A model generated the notes under the pieces. The model was not told the origin of the DNA. It saw nothing but the letters and a program-made list of their open reading frames with translations, and made no database searches. Both the position numbers and the translations under genes were made by a program. From NCBI RefSeq assembly GCF_024649945.1, contig NZ_JANKMS010000007.1:186001-250000 (forward strand): 64,000 bases of DNA. Direction: 5' to 3'. The stretch is from Flavobacterium panacis. GTDB taxonomy: Bacteria > Bacteroidota > Bacteroidia > Flavobacteriales > Flavobacteriaceae. The stretch's first letter is position 1, and each line of letters opens with the position of its first letter. Shown in pieces: positions 1 to 8,278 of this stretch.

Positions 1-911
1 CTTCGAAATTTGAAATCACACAGCAAAAAATTATTGCAGGAACGGCAAGTGCAAAATTTGAAAGCTTAAAAAATCAGATTGATCCGCATTTCTTGTTTAA
101 TAGTTTGAATGTTTTAAGTTCTTTGATTGAAGAGAATCCGGATAATGCGCAACGTTTTACGACTTCTTTGTCTAAAGTTTATCGATATGTTTTAGAACAA
201 AAAGACAAAGAATTGGTTTCTGTTGAAGATGAATTGTCATTCGCAAAAACCTACATGAATCTGCTGAAAATGCGTTTCGAAAATAGTTTGTTTTACGAAT
301 TACCAAGTGATAACATCAATCCAGAAGCGAAAGTGGTGCCGCTTTCCTTGCAACTTTTGTTAGAGAATACAGTAAAACACAATATTGTAAGCGAGCAAAA
401 ACCGCTACACATTAGAATATTTATTGACGGAGATTATTTAGCCATTCAAAATGATCTTCAGAAGAAAGAAGTTTTGCAGGACAGACAAGGTGTTGGATTG
501 CAGAATATTGTAAATCGATATGGAATTATAACCGACCGAAAAGTGCAGATTGAACAAGATGAAAAGAATTTTACGGTGAAGATTCCAATTTTAACGAAAC
601 AAATTGCGGTTATGGAAATGAGTACAGAATATACCGACGAAGCAAAAGCCTATTATAGAGCTAAAAAAAGAGTACAAGAATTAAAAGGTTTTTATGGAAA
701 TGTGATTTCATATTGTTGTGTGATTCCGTTTCTGGTTTTTATTAATCTAAGATTCTCACCAGGATTTCAATGGTTTTGGTTTTCTGCTTTAGGTTGGGGA
801 TTTGGAGTCGCTATGCATGCTTTTAAAGTTTTCGGTTACAGTTCAGATTGGGAAGAACGAAAAATTCGAGAAATTTTAGAAAGAGATAATAAACAAAAAA
901 CATGGAAATAA
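1..911 (+). CDS. LytS-type histidine kinase with C-terminal 2TM domain (5' end outside window)
   Basis: The reading frame is open from base 3, so the true start lies before the window; about 302 codons are visible. The His_kinase phosphoacceptor motif IDPHFLFNSLN is at visible residues 26-36, a HATPase N box (LLENTVKHN) near 118-127 and a glycine box (GVGLQNIVNRYG) near 164-175. After the kinase, roughly residues 210-300 form a 2TM domain: an amphipathic YYRAKKRVQELKGFYG segment, two hydrophobic helices and the ending WEERKIREILE. The family autophosphorylates on His and signals to LytTR regulators; one lies downstream at 2289-3056. A 2TM module behind the ATPase domain is unusual, because LytS-type kinases normally carry their membrane part at the N-terminus. 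The stop overlaps the next start as TAATG. Kinase identity is firm; the role of the 2TM part is unknown. Confidence 0.9.
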   Translation, partial: SKFEITQQKIIAGTASAKFESLKNQIDPHFLFNSLNVLSSLIEENPDNAQRFTTSLSKVYRYVLEQKDKELVSVEDELSFAKTYMNLLKMRFENSLFYELPSDNINPEAKVVPLSLQLLLENTVKHNIVSEQKPLHIRIFIDGDYLAIQNDLQKKEVLQDRQGVGLQNIVNRYGIITDRKVQIEQDEKNFTVKIPILTKQIAVMEMSTEYTDEAKAYYRAKKRVQELKGFYGNVISYCCVIPFLVFINLRFSPGFQWFWFSALGWGFGVAMHAFKVFGYSSDWEERKIREILERDNKQKTWK

Positions 912-1234
912 TGACTGAAAAAGATTTTACTGAAGCGGATCGTTATTATGATGCTCAGAAAAAAGTAAAAGAATTAAGAGGATTTTACGAGCATCTTACC
1001 GTTTATGTTTTGTGTAATCCGATTGTAATTGTGGTTAATTATATGGTTTCTCCAGAATATCTCTGGTGGATTTGGTCGGTGATGGGATGGGGAATAGCGA
1101 TAGTTTTACATGGATTAAAAGCTTTTGAATTTCCACCTTTTTTTAATAAAAAATGGGAAGCCAAAAAAATCCAGGAACTTTTAGAAAAAGAAGATAAACG
1201 CAGATTTGAAAGCAATGAAGACAAATTTGAGTAA
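911..1234 (+). CDS. 2TM domain protein
   Basis: A 107-residue protein with the same layout as the kinase tail: RYYDAQKKVKELRGFYEH, two membrane helices separated by a short turn, then WEAKKIQELLE. I prefer ATG 911, which overlaps the kinase stop as TAATG, over ATG 902; the latter arises only because it overlaps the codons of the kinase's C-terminal Trp. The 2TM family (PF13239) has no established function. Its place between a LytS-type kinase and a LytTR regulator suggests a membrane partner of that two-component system. The frame overlaps the next gene by 20 nt, indicating a single transcript. Confidence 0.85.
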   Translation: MTEKDFTEADRYYDAQKKVKELRGFYEHLTVYVLCNPIVIVVNYMVSPEYLWWIWSVMGWGIAIVLHGLKAFEFPPFFNKKWEAKKIQELLEKEDKRRFESNEDKFE

Positions 1235-1544
1235 CGATCAGGAGCAAGCTATTCTGAAAGAATTAGCAAGCAAAAAAGTACATCAGCTGAAATCATTTTA
1301 TAATCATTTAGTGGTTTATGCGATTGTCATGATTGTATTTCTTTTGAAAGAATATACCAATCTGCCACTTCATTTTATTCCAATAAAATATATCAATTGG
1401 GTGGTGATGATTATTTGGTCGGCTGTAATATTGGGTTCAGCAATTGATTTGTTTACCTCTTATAAAATTTTTGGACAACAATGGGAACAGCGTAAAATGA
1501 GAAGCATCTTAGAAAAAAAATATAAAAAACAAAAATGGGAATAA
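1215..1544 (+). CDS. 2TM domain protein
   Basis: 109 residues from ATG 1215; a TTG at 1206 is a weaker upstream option. It keeps the family signature: ASKKVHQLKSFYNHLVVY, two membrane helices and a WEQRKMRSILE tail ending KQKWE. It is the most divergent of the five 2TM modules: KSFY replaces KGFY, and the loop between helices has extra residues (LPLHFIPIKYIN). It overlaps the gene before it by 20 nt and nearly touches the gene after it, so it is co-transcribed. Function unknown. Confidence 0.8.
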   Translation: MKTNLSNDQEQAILKELASKKVHQLKSFYNHLVVYAIVMIVFLLKEYTNLPLHFIPIKYINWVVMIIWSAVILGSAIDLFTSYKIFGQQWEQRKMRSILEKKYKKQKWE

Positions 1545-1546
1545 TC

Positions 1547-1852
1547 ATGGAAAGGAAGTTAAGCGAAGAGGAAAGATATATCGAGGCTAAAAAGAAAGTC
1601 GAAAATATTAAAGGTTTTTATGGGAATTTGGTTTCTTACGTATTAGTAAATGCTATTTTGATTTTCATTAATTTATATACTTCACCACAGTATTTATGGT
1701 TTTTCTGGCCATTATTATGGTGGGGAGTTGGAGTAGTTTTTCACGGATTAAAAGTTTTTGAAGTTTTTCCGGGAATGGGCAAAGAGTGGGAAGAAAGAAA
1801 GATCCAGGAATTTATGGAGAAGGAAAAAGAGAATAAAAATAAGTGGAAATAA
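1547..1852 (+). CDS. 2TM domain protein
   Basis: 101 residues from ATG 1547; an in-frame ATG at 1535 overlaps the previous C-terminal Trp codon and is probably spurious. It reads RYIEAKKKVENIKGFYGNLVSYVLVN, a second helix rich in Trp and Gly (WFFWPLLWWGVGVVFHGLKVFE), then WEERKIQEFMEKE. It is very close in design to the kinase C-terminus, which suggests tandem duplication within the operon. Function unknown; inferred to be a small inner-membrane protein acting with the kinase and regulator. Confidence 0.83.
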   Translation: MERKLSEEERYIEAKKKVENIKGFYGNLVSYVLVNAILIFINLYTSPQYLWFFWPLLWWGVGVVFHGLKVFEVFPGMGKEWEERKIQEFMEKEKENKNKWK

Positions 1853-1868
1853 TTTTATAAAAGATATT

Positions 1869-2249
1869 ATGGGACGTTTTAGAAGAAATATGTACGAGGA
1901 ATACACGAGCCAGCATTCAGGTGAATATAGCAATGACGAAAGTTACAACGCAGCATACAAAAAAGTAAAAAAAATAAAGGGTTTTTACTCGCATTTGAAA
2001 GTGTACATTATCGTAAATTTGATCATTATTGTATCGAGTTTAACTAGAGATAATTTACACGGAGGAGTTGATTTTAGCGGTTTGTCTCAATGGCATACGT
2101 ATTCGACTGCATTCTTTTGGGGAATTGGTTTAGTAGCACACGGATTGTCTGTTTTTGGATCGGATTTGTTTTTTAGTTCAGATTGGGAACAAAGAAAAAT
2201 TCAAAAATATATGGACAAAGAGAATTCAAACAAAAATAAATGGGAATAA
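1869..2249 (+). CDS. 2TM domain protein
   Basis: 126 residues from ATG 1869 (MGRFRRNMYEEY); ATG 1890 is also possible. The frame is open further upstream, but that part only shadows the previous gene. A hydrophilic N-terminus of about 30 residues precedes the 2TM unit (AAYKKVKKIKGFYSHLKVY, then a Thr/Gly-containing loop longer than in its siblings, then FFWGIGLVAHGLSVFG). It ends WEQRKIQKYMDKE and NKWE. It is the last of four stand-alone 2TM genes and sits 39 bp before the LytTR regulator. Function unknown. Confidence 0.8.
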   Translation: MGRFRRNMYEEYTSQHSGEYSNDESYNAAYKKVKKIKGFYSHLKVYIIVNLIIIVSSLTRDNLHGGVDFSGLSQWHTYSTAFFWGIGLVAHGLSVFGSDLFFSSDWEQRKIQKYMDKENSNKNKWE

Positions 2250-2288
2250 CTTTAAACTAATATTTTTTCAAATATCATAATTTAATAA

Positions 2289-3056
2289 ATGGTCACTTTA
2301 ATTATAGAAGACGAAAAACCAGCAGCGAGATTACTGCAAAGAAAACTTGAAAAGTTGGATGTAAAGGTAGAAACCATGCTTCATTCTGTTGAAGAATCTA
2401 TCGAATGGTTTGAGAATAATTCGCATCCCGATTTAATTTTTCTAGATATTCAATTGTCTGATGGGCTTTCATTTGAAATTTTTGAAAAAATTGATATTAA
2501 AAGTGCTATCATTTTTACAACGGCTTATGATGAATATGCATTAAAAGCTTTTAAATTGAATAGCATTGATTATCTTTTAAAACCAATTGACGAAGATGAT
2601 CTGGAAACTGCTGTTTCTAAATATAAATCGAGAATTCCTCAATCAACAGGAGGAAATTCTAACTTGCAATTGGATTTTGAACAAATTCGCCAAATGCTTT
2701 CCAATCCATTTGAGAAAACCTATAAAAAGCGATTTACGGTTAAAATAGGACAACATTTAAAAGTTATTACAACTGAAGAAATCGAATGTTTTTTTAGTGA
2801 AAACAAAGGAACTTATATTCATACTTACGAGAATCGTGATTATTTAATCGATTCTACTTTGGAGATTTTAGAACAAGAATTAGACAAGAAGGATTTCTTT
2901 CGCGTAAGCAGAAAATTTATTGTGCCATTAAAAGCAATTAAAGAAATTCAGGTATATACCAATTCCCGTTTAAAAGTGATTTTACCAAGTTACAAAGAAG
3001 ATGAGGTTATTGTAAGCCGCGAAAAAGTGCAGGATTTTAAGACATGGTTGGGATAA
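2289..3056 (+). CDS. LytTR family response regulator
   Basis: 255 residues. An N-terminal REC domain (about 1-120) has the acidic pocket EDE at residues 7-9, the phosphoacceptor Asp in LIFLDIQLSDG (about 54) and the conserved Lys in YLLKPID (about 105). A linker leads to a C-terminal LytTR DNA-binding domain (about 145-255) with the typical FTVKIGQHLKVI, IECFFSENKGTYIHT and FFRVSRKFIVPLKAI segments. It is the expected partner of the LytS-type kinase at the start of the window, from which it is separated by four 2TM genes. It probably regulates its own operon or nearby membrane genes; no target site could be assigned. Confidence 0.92.
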   Translation: MVTLIIEDEKPAARLLQRKLEKLDVKVETMLHSVEESIEWFENNSHPDLIFLDIQLSDGLSFEIFEKIDIKSAIIFTTAYDEYALKAFKLNSIDYLLKPIDEDDLETAVSKYKSRIPQSTGGNSNLQLDFEQIRQMLSNPFEKTYKKRFTVKIGQHLKVITTEEIECFFSENKGTYIHTYENRDYLIDSTLEILEQELDKKDFFRVSRKFIVPLKAIKEIQVYTNSRLKVILPSYKEDEVIVSREKVQDFKTWLG

Positions 3057-3118
3057 TTTTTTGTTAGAAGAAAGAAAAAAGATGTGAGAAGAAAGAGTTT
3101 TATGTAAAATATAATAAT

Positions 3119-3152
3119 AAAAAAAGGGACGAAAAATTTTCGCCCCTTTTTT
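3119..3152. terminator. Bidirectional rho-independent terminator
   Basis: An A-rich run, a near-perfect hairpin (GGGaCGAAAA/TTTTCGcCCC) and a T run lie between the converging LytTR regulator and ctaA genes, so it can stop transcription from both sides. Confidence 0.8.
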
Positions 3153-3170
3153 GTATCTAAAATCTATTGA

Positions 3171-4196
3171 TTATTTACTCAAACGATGCAAAGTAAATGT
3201 CATCGCACTCAAAAGGAAAAATGCCATAATTTGGTGAATTAATCCTAAAGCCAAAGGTACGCTGTATAATAAAGTGAAAACGCCAAGTAAAAATTGAATG
3301 AAAACAAAAATAACTAATAAGTTAATTCCATTCGCCTGAGTTTTAGTAAGCGTATATTTTTTGCTTTTGAAGAAAAGGAAAAGAATAATCGCAACTACTA
3401 CATAAGCAAAAGTTCTGTGTACAAACTGAACCCCACTTTTTCCTTCAATTAAATTTTTGATTAAAGAAGACTGCTCAATAAAAACCGATTCGTGAATAAA
3501 TTCTCCGTCGCTCATTAAAGGCCAGTGATTGTGAATTAATCCTGCATTTAAACCAGCTACAAATCCGCCGTAAATAATCTGGATTAATAAAGCAACTAAA
3601 GCAAAACGAGCAATTTTACGAAGTGGTAAAATCTTATTGATATTTCTTTCGGGATAAATTAAATCCAATGCCACCCAAAGTGTATAGGCAAAAGTGATAA
3701 AGGCAAAAGTTAAGTGTAGTGAAAGTCTAAAATGGCTCACATCTGGATTATCAATTAAACCGCTTCTTACCATAAACCATCCTAAGAATCCCTGGAAACC
3801 TCCCATTGCCAAAAGCACGATACATTTTTTGATCGTGTCTGTATCTAATTTCTTTTTAGCTAAAAAGTAAACAAAGGGTACAAAGAAAACCAAACCAATA
3901 ATACGACCGATAAAACGGTGGAACCATTCCCAGAAGTAAATGAATTTATAATCTGCTAATTGAAAATCGTTGTGGATATTGATTTTCTGATATTCTGGAA
4001 ATTTTTTGTATTCGTCAAAAGCAGCTTGCCATTTGGCTTCTGTTAAAGGTGGAAACGTATCGGTTACCAAATGCCAGTCGGTCATAGATAAACCTGAATT
4101 AGTTAAACGTGTGATGCCGCCCACGACAACCATTAAAAATAATAAAACACAACCTGATAGTAACCAAATGATTACTGATTTATTCTCTTTTTTCAT
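3171..4196 (-). CDS. ctaA: Heme A synthase (COX15/CtaA)
   Basis: 341 residues with eight predicted membrane helices. COX15-type motifs are present: TRLTNSGLSMTDWH near the N-terminus, FWEWFHRFIGRIIG near 100, HNHWPLMSDGEF near 220, VQFVHRTFAYV near 258 and GLIHQIMAFF near 323. The four His residues in such positions bind heme in this family. It oxidises the C8 methyl of heme O to make heme A for aa3-type cytochrome oxidase, in the inner membrane. The start overlaps the stop of the upstream small membrane gene as ATGA, so the two are co-transcribed. No heme O synthase is in the window. Confidence 0.93.
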   Translation of the reverse strand: MKKENKSVIIWLLSGCVLLFLMVVVGGITRLTNSGLSMTDWHLVTDTFPPLTEAKWQAAFDEYKKFPEYQKINIHNDFQLADYKFIYFWEWFHRFIGRIIGLVFFVPFVYFLAKKKLDTDTIKKCIVLLAMGGFQGFLGWFMVRSGLIDNPDVSHFRLSLHLTFAFITFAYTLWVALDLIYPERNINKILPLRKIARFALVALLIQIIYGGFVAGLNAGLIHNHWPLMSDGEFIHESVFIEQSSLIKNLIEGKSGVQFVHRTFAYVVVAIILFLFFKSKKYTLTKTQANGINLLVIFVFIQFLLGVFTLLYSVPLALGLIHQIMAFFLLSAMTFTLHRLSK

Positions 4197-4552
4197 TCTT
4201 TTCCGATTAATTCGATTTCGTTTTTGTTTTTTGTTTTGGAAATTCTTTTTAAATAGAATTTAGCAAAATAATAGTTTGTTATAATATTTAAAGTAAATGC
4301 TATAATTGATTTAATAATTCGACTAGCATAACCATGATTGATTTCAATTTTGAAAGTATTTATCAATAAATTTTGTTCAAATGCATAAGTTAAAATGCCA
4401 GAAACAAAAATTGAAACAATGCAGAAAAAGAAAAATATAAGAATATATTTAAAACGCTTCTGATTGTTTTTGAGTCTTTTAAAAAAAAGAATATTTGATA
4501 AAACTATTATAATTACGATAGTCAGTAATAAAATAAAGCCGATAGTATCCAT
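4193..4552 (-). CDS. Small membrane protein of unknown function
   Basis: 119 residues with three hydrophobic helices: about 5-24, 36-55 and 84-103. Each is followed by Lys/Arg-rich stretches (FKRLKNNQKRFK, YLKRISKTKNKN). I do not recognise a family. Its start overlaps the end of the cca gene by one base (TAATG), and its end overlaps ctaA by four, so it lies inside a cca-ctaA transcript. A role in oxidase assembly is possible from position alone. Confidence 0.65.
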   Translation of the reverse strand: MDTIGFILLLTIVIIIVLSNILFFKRLKNNQKRFKYILIFFFFCIVSIFVSGILTYAFEQNLLINTFKIEINHGYASRIIKSIIAFTLNIITNYYFAKFYLKRISKTKNKNEIELIGKE

Positions 4553-5982
4553 TACTTCTTAAGCGTTAGATTTAATTTCTCAGCTCTCTTAATCACAAAA
4601 TCATAAGCCGCTTGATATTCATTTGGAATATCTCCTTCTAAAATAGCTTCTTTTACCGCTTCTTTTAAAATTCCGATTTCGCGCGAAGGTTTCAAATCAA
4701 ACATTTCCATAATTTCTTCTCCAGTAATTGGAGGTTGGAAATTACGAACGTGATCTCGTTCTTCAACTTCAACAATTTTCTTGCGGACAACTTCGAAGTT
4801 TTTATGATACTTTTTGAATTTCGCAGGATTTTTGGTTGTGATGTCGGCTTCACATAAAGTCATTAAATCTTCTACATCTTCACCCGCATCAAAAACCAAA
4901 CGACGAACTGCACTATCAGTCACAATATCCTGAGCCAAAACAATCGGACGCGAACTCATGATAACCATTTTCTGAACAAACTTCATTTTATGGTTCAAAG
5001 GCATGTGTAGACGTTCGAAGATTTTCTTAGCCATTTTTCCGCCAAGAAATTCATGACCGTGAAAAGTCCATCCTTGTTTTTTAGTGAAACGTTTGGTTGG
5101 CGCTTTTCCAATATCATGCAATAATGCCGACCAACGCAACCAAACATCATCTGTATTTGGACAAATATTATCGACAACTTCCAACGTATGGTAAAAGTTA
5201 TTTTTATGCGTATGGCCTTCAATTTCTTCAACCTGATTCAAAGCGGTTAATTCAGGTAAAATAATATCCAAAAGTCCTGTTTTGTATAAAAGTAAAAATC
5301 CTATTGAAGGTTTTGGTGTAGAAAGGATTTTGTTTAATTCGTCAACGATTCTTTCGCCAGAAATAATTTTAATACGATCAGCATTTTTTGTGATGGCATT
5401 CAATGAATTTTCTTCAATCTCAAAATTCAATTGAGTCGCAAAACGAATTGCACGAAGCATTCTCAATGGGTCATCAGAATAGGTAATATCTGGATCCAAA
5501 GGCGTTTTGATTGTTTTAGTTTCTAAATCTGTTAAGCCATTAAAAGGATCTAAAAGATCTCCGAAATTATTTTGGTTTAAAGACAAGGCAAAAGCATTGA
5601 TCGTAAAATCACGACGATTTTGATCGTCTTGCAAAGTTCCGTTTTCTACAATCGGATTTCGGCTATCACGGCTATAAGATTCTTTTCTTGCGCCTACGAA
5701 TTCAATATCTGTATCTTCAAAGCGAAGCATTGCAGTTCCATAACTTTTGAAAACCTGAACTTTCGGTTTGTTTGGAAGTAAATCAGAAACTTTAAGCGCT
5801 AATTCAATGCCGCTTCCAACTGCTACAACGTCGATATCTTTTTTCGAACCTCGATTTAAAAGCAAATCACGAACAAATCCGCCGATCACATACGAGTCAA
5901 CGTTCAATTCCTGAGAAGCTTTCGAAATGATATCGAAGATTTTGTTTTTTAAAGCAGATTTATAGTTTGTTTGTATAGCCAC
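4552..5982 (-). CDS. cca: CCA tRNA nucleotidyltransferase / poly(A) polymerase family, with HD domain
   Basis: 476 residues. The class II nucleotidyltransferase head has the GGFVRD motif (GGFVRDLLLNRGSKKDIDVV, about 35-54) with the catalytic Asp pair in DID, and RRDFTINAFAL near 123. RNA-binding and head subdomains follow (DPLRMLRAIRFATQL). A C-terminal HD domain (about 250-400) contains RWSALLHDIGKAP. The enzyme adds or repairs the CCA end of tRNAs. The 476-residue, HD-containing form is usual in Bacteroidota. Whether it is a full CCA-adding enzyme or A-adding only cannot be told by eye. Confidence 0.9.
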   Translation of the reverse strand: MAIQTNYKSALKNKIFDIISKASQELNVDSYVIGGFVRDLLLNRGSKKDIDVVAVGSGIELALKVSDLLPNKPKVQVFKSYGTAMLRFEDTDIEFVGARKESYSRDSRNPIVENGTLQDDQNRRDFTINAFALSLNQNNFGDLLDPFNGLTDLETKTIKTPLDPDITYSDDPLRMLRAIRFATQLNFEIEENSLNAITKNADRIKIISGERIVDELNKILSTPKPSIGFLLLYKTGLLDIILPELTALNQVEEIEGHTHKNNFYHTLEVVDNICPNTDDVWLRWSALLHDIGKAPTKRFTKKQGWTFHGHEFLGGKMAKKIFERLHMPLNHKMKFVQKMVIMSSRPIVLAQDIVTDSAVRRLVFDAGEDVEDLMTLCEADITTKNPAKFKKYHKNFEVVRKKIVEVEERDHVRNFQPPITGEEIMEMFDLKPSREIGILKEAVKEAILEGDIPNEYQAAYDFVIKRAEKLNLTLKK

Positions 5983-5996
5983 GAATTCACTAATTT

Positions 5997-6371
5997 TTAT
6001 AAAATAATACGTTTATGTTCAAGTGAGGTAGAATTAAAGTTTGCTAAAATTGCTAACTTATTTTTGGAAACTTTTAGATAATTAAGACATTGTGAGATGT
6101 ATTTTGGATGCAAAAAATCACTTGATTTTATTTCAAGTATGATTTGATCAAACAAAACAAAATCAGCATAAAACTTATGATCTAATATAATGTCTTTATA
6201 GTTTACCAAATATTCTTTTTCTCTTTCAAATGGAATATTGGCTTTCTTGAACTCATATTCTAAAGCATCTTTATATACAATTTCAGAAAAACCTCCACCT
6301 AAATTTCTATGAACATCAAATAAAATTCCCATTATCTGATAGCTTTCCTGCTGATACAATATTTTTGTCAT
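5997..6371 (-). CDS. GxxExxY family protein
   Basis: 124 residues. The signature GGGFSEIVYKDALEYE (about 25-40) matches the GxxExxY family, followed by FYADFVLFDQIILEIKSSD (about 72-90). The latter has the D...ExK pattern of a PD-(D/E)xK nuclease-like fold. The biological role is not established. It sits between cca and a stretch of palindromic GCCACGAATTCACGAATT repeats, and a half-copy of the same repeat lies in the 14-bp gap before cca. A link between the nuclease-like fold and these repeats is only conjecture. Confidence 0.8.
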   Translation of the reverse strand: MTKILYQQESYQIMGILFDVHRNLGGGFSEIVYKDALEYEFKKANIPFEREKEYLVNYKDIILDHKFYADFVLFDQIILEIKSSDFLHPKYISQCLNYLKVSKNKLAILANFNSTSLEHKRIIL

Positions 6372-6387
6372 GATCTAAATTTTTTCC

Positions 6388-6446
6388 GCCACGAATTCAC
6401 GAATTTTTCTAATTAATTTTAAAAAGTTAATTCGTGAATCTGTGGC
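6388..6446. repeat. Inverted repeat, GCCACGAATTCACGAATT family
   Basis: Arms 6388-6405 and 6429-6446 are complementary apart from one base. It is one of several copies of this family in the window (6628-6889, 16831-16892, partial at 17687-17750 and at 5980-5996). It lies upstream of the GxxExxY gene. Confidence 0.8.
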
Positions 6447-6627
6447 TATTATTTAGAATACAACTTTCAATTTTGTATTGAAAATGTTTTTGGAATTTTA
6501 TGGTTGCAAATTTACAACATACAAAATGCCTTTTATAATCTATCGTTGACTTTTTTGAATAAATTCACAATTTTTCAATTGAATTTTATGAAAATAAAAA
6601 ACAGGGGAGGGGGAACTATACGGATTA

Positions 6628-6889
6628 ATCTAAATTTTCCGCCACGAATTCACGAATTAATTTTAATCATTTCGAATAAATTCGTGCGATGAATTACACG
6701 AATTCATCCGAAATTATACTCAAAGATTTTAAAAAATAAATTTGTGATTTTTGCCGTGATCTAAATTTTCCGCCACTAATTCACGAATTAATTTTAATTA
6801 TTTCGAATAAATTTGTGCGATGAATTACACGAATTCATTCGAAACTAAACTCAAAGATTGTAAAAAAAAAATTCGTGAATTAGTGGCGA
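6628..6889. repeat. Tandem duplication of 131-bp palindrome-bearing repeat
   Basis: Two units with period 131 bp (6628-6758 and 6759-6889) match closely over their whole length. Each starts ATCTAAATTTTCCGCCAC and contains CACGAATT/AATTCGTG arms. The second unit ends in TTCGTGAATTAGTGGCG, which closes a larger palindrome with its own left end. The surrounding 6372-6980 stretch holds no convincing gene; a 62-codon frame at 6504 is non-coding in character. Confidence 0.85.
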
Positions 6890-6952
6890 AAAAAAAATAT
6901 ACACACATAGAACAAATCAATTATGATAATCTGTTTTTAGAATTTCAATTTG

Positions 6953-6960
6953 TATTTTTG
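6953..6960 (+). promoter_or_regulatory. Bacteroidota -7 promoter element of yaaA
   Basis: TATTTTTG fits the TAnnTTTG consensus and lies 20 bp before the yaaA start codon, giving a leader of about 15 nt. Confidence 0.55.
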
Positions 6961-6980
6961 GATCATAGAAAAACGTACAA

Positions 6981-7739
6981 ATGAAAATTGTTATATCTCC
7001 AGCGAAATCATTGAATTTCGAAAAAGAATTACCAACATCTCAATATACAGAACCTTCATTCTTAAAAGAAGCGAGAGTGGTTCATAAAGTAGTAAAACAA
7101 AAAAAGCCAGCTGAATTGTCAGAATTAATGTCTATTTCAGACAAATTAGCCGATTTAAACTGGAAAAGAAATCAGGATTGGAAAACACCTTTTACACCAG
7201 AAAATGCGCGTCCGGCAGTTTATACTTTCGATGGTGATGTTTATACAGGTTTAGATGCTTATTCAATTCCGTTGGATAAATTAGATGTTTTACAAGATAA
7301 ACTTCGAATTTTATCAGGTCTTTATGGACTTTTAAAACCTTTAGATTTAATGCAGGCATACCGTTTAGAAATGGGAACTAAAATGCCGGTTGCAGAATCT
7401 AAAAACCTTCATGAATTCTGGAAACCAACTGTAACAAAAGCTTTAAACAAAGAATTAAAAAAAGACGAATTATTCGTGAATTTAGCGAGTAATGAATATT
7501 TCTCTGCTGTTGATGTGAAAGCTTTGAAAGTTCCAGTAATTACTCCAGATTTTAAAGATTACAAAGATGGAAAACTAAAAATGATCAGTTTCTTTGCTAA
7601 AAAGGCGAGAGGTATGATGGTTCGTTATATTATCGATACCAATGCGGAAACTATAGAGGATTTAAAAGGTTTTGACTACGAAGGATATAAGTTTGATGCC
7701 AATCTTTCGAAAGGGAATCATTTGGTTTTTACGAGATAG
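6981..7739 (+). CDS. yaaA: Peroxide stress protein YaaA
   Basis: 252 residues covering the full YaaA/DUF328 (UPF0246) family. It starts MKIVISPAKSLNFE and has LSGLYGLLKPLD near 113, YRLEMGTK near 130 and the C-terminal SFFAKKARGMMVRYII near 203. In E. coli the protein lowers free intracellular iron and protects against oxidative damage under peroxide stress; it is cytoplasmic and binds DNA. It is a single gene with its own promoter and is followed 32 bp later by a secreted protein gene that may be read from the same transcript. Confidence 0.93.
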   Translation: MKIVISPAKSLNFEKELPTSQYTEPSFLKEARVVHKVVKQKKPAELSELMSISDKLADLNWKRNQDWKTPFTPENARPAVYTFDGDVYTGLDAYSIPLDKLDVLQDKLRILSGLYGLLKPLDLMQAYRLEMGTKMPVAESKNLHEFWKPTVTKALNKELKKDELFVNLASNEYFSAVDVKALKVPVITPDFKDYKDGKLKMISFFAKKARGMMVRYIIDTNAETIEDLKGFDYEGYKFDANLSKGNHLVFTR

Positions 7740-7771
7740 GTTTTTGAGTTTTCTAAATTTTTAAATTTTCA

Positions 7772-8209
7772 ATGAAATTATATTTTATCTTTTTTATTAA
7801 TATCCTTTTTGTTTCCAATTTATTTAGTCAAAGCAATGTTGAAGGCTTAACCATTAAATTTAAAAAAATATCAGAAGATTACATTATTCCTGGGCAGGCA
7901 AATGGTCCTCTTGGAGCTTCATTGATTGAGGCACGGGAAGGAATGAAATTTGTAAAACTTAAAGTAACTCTGAAAAATGAGGGAACCAAAAATTGTGTTT
8001 TCAATTTTGAGGATGTTTATATTTCGACTGAACAAGATAGTTTATATCGATTTCATAGTTTTCAAGGATATTTTGTAAGCGCTGCGACAAAAATTAAACC
8101 TCAAAAAGAAATAGATCGTATCTTATTATTTGAGTTTGATGATAAGATGACACCCAAAGAGTTATTTATAGAAGATAAAAGATACAGGATTATTCAAGAG
8201 AAAAAATAA
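7772..8209 (+). CDS. Secreted hypothetical protein
   Basis: 145 residues. An N-terminal signal peptide (about 1-20, ending NLFSQS) suggests export. The mature part resembles small immunoglobulin-like DUF4352-type domains: a strand-rich pattern with MKFVKLKVTLKNEGTKN and NFEDVYISTEQDSLYRF. That resemblance is by eye and weak. It lies downstream of yaaA in the same direction and is followed by a terminator, so it may be the last gene of a two-gene transcript. Function unknown. Confidence 0.7.
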   Translation: MKLYFIFFINILFVSNLFSQSNVEGLTIKFKKISEDYIIPGQANGPLGASLIEAREGMKFVKLKVTLKNEGTKNCVFNFEDVYISTEQDSLYRFHSFQGYFVSAATKIKPQKEIDRILLFEFDDKMTPKELFIEDKRYRIIQEKK

Positions 8210-8217
8210 AACAAATA

Positions 8218-8254
8218 AAAAGCCGAGTTACAGGAAAGTAAACTCGGCTTTTTC
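8218..8254. terminator. Rho-independent terminator
   Basis: The AAAAGCCGAGTT/AACTCGGCTTTTT hairpin with a T run sits between the converging secreted-protein and MFS genes and is symmetrical enough to act both ways. Confidence 0.85.
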
Positions 8255-8278
8255 GTATTATAAATAATTATTAAAATA

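Noticed and set aside
6504..6692. 62-codon plus-strand frame in the repeat region
   Set aside because: It overlaps the first unit of the 131-bp repeat, lacks a plausible start context and has no protein-like pattern.
6388..6889. CRISPR array
   Set aside because: Repeats are long and palindromic with a 131-bp period and no unique spacers of regular size; no cas genes are present.
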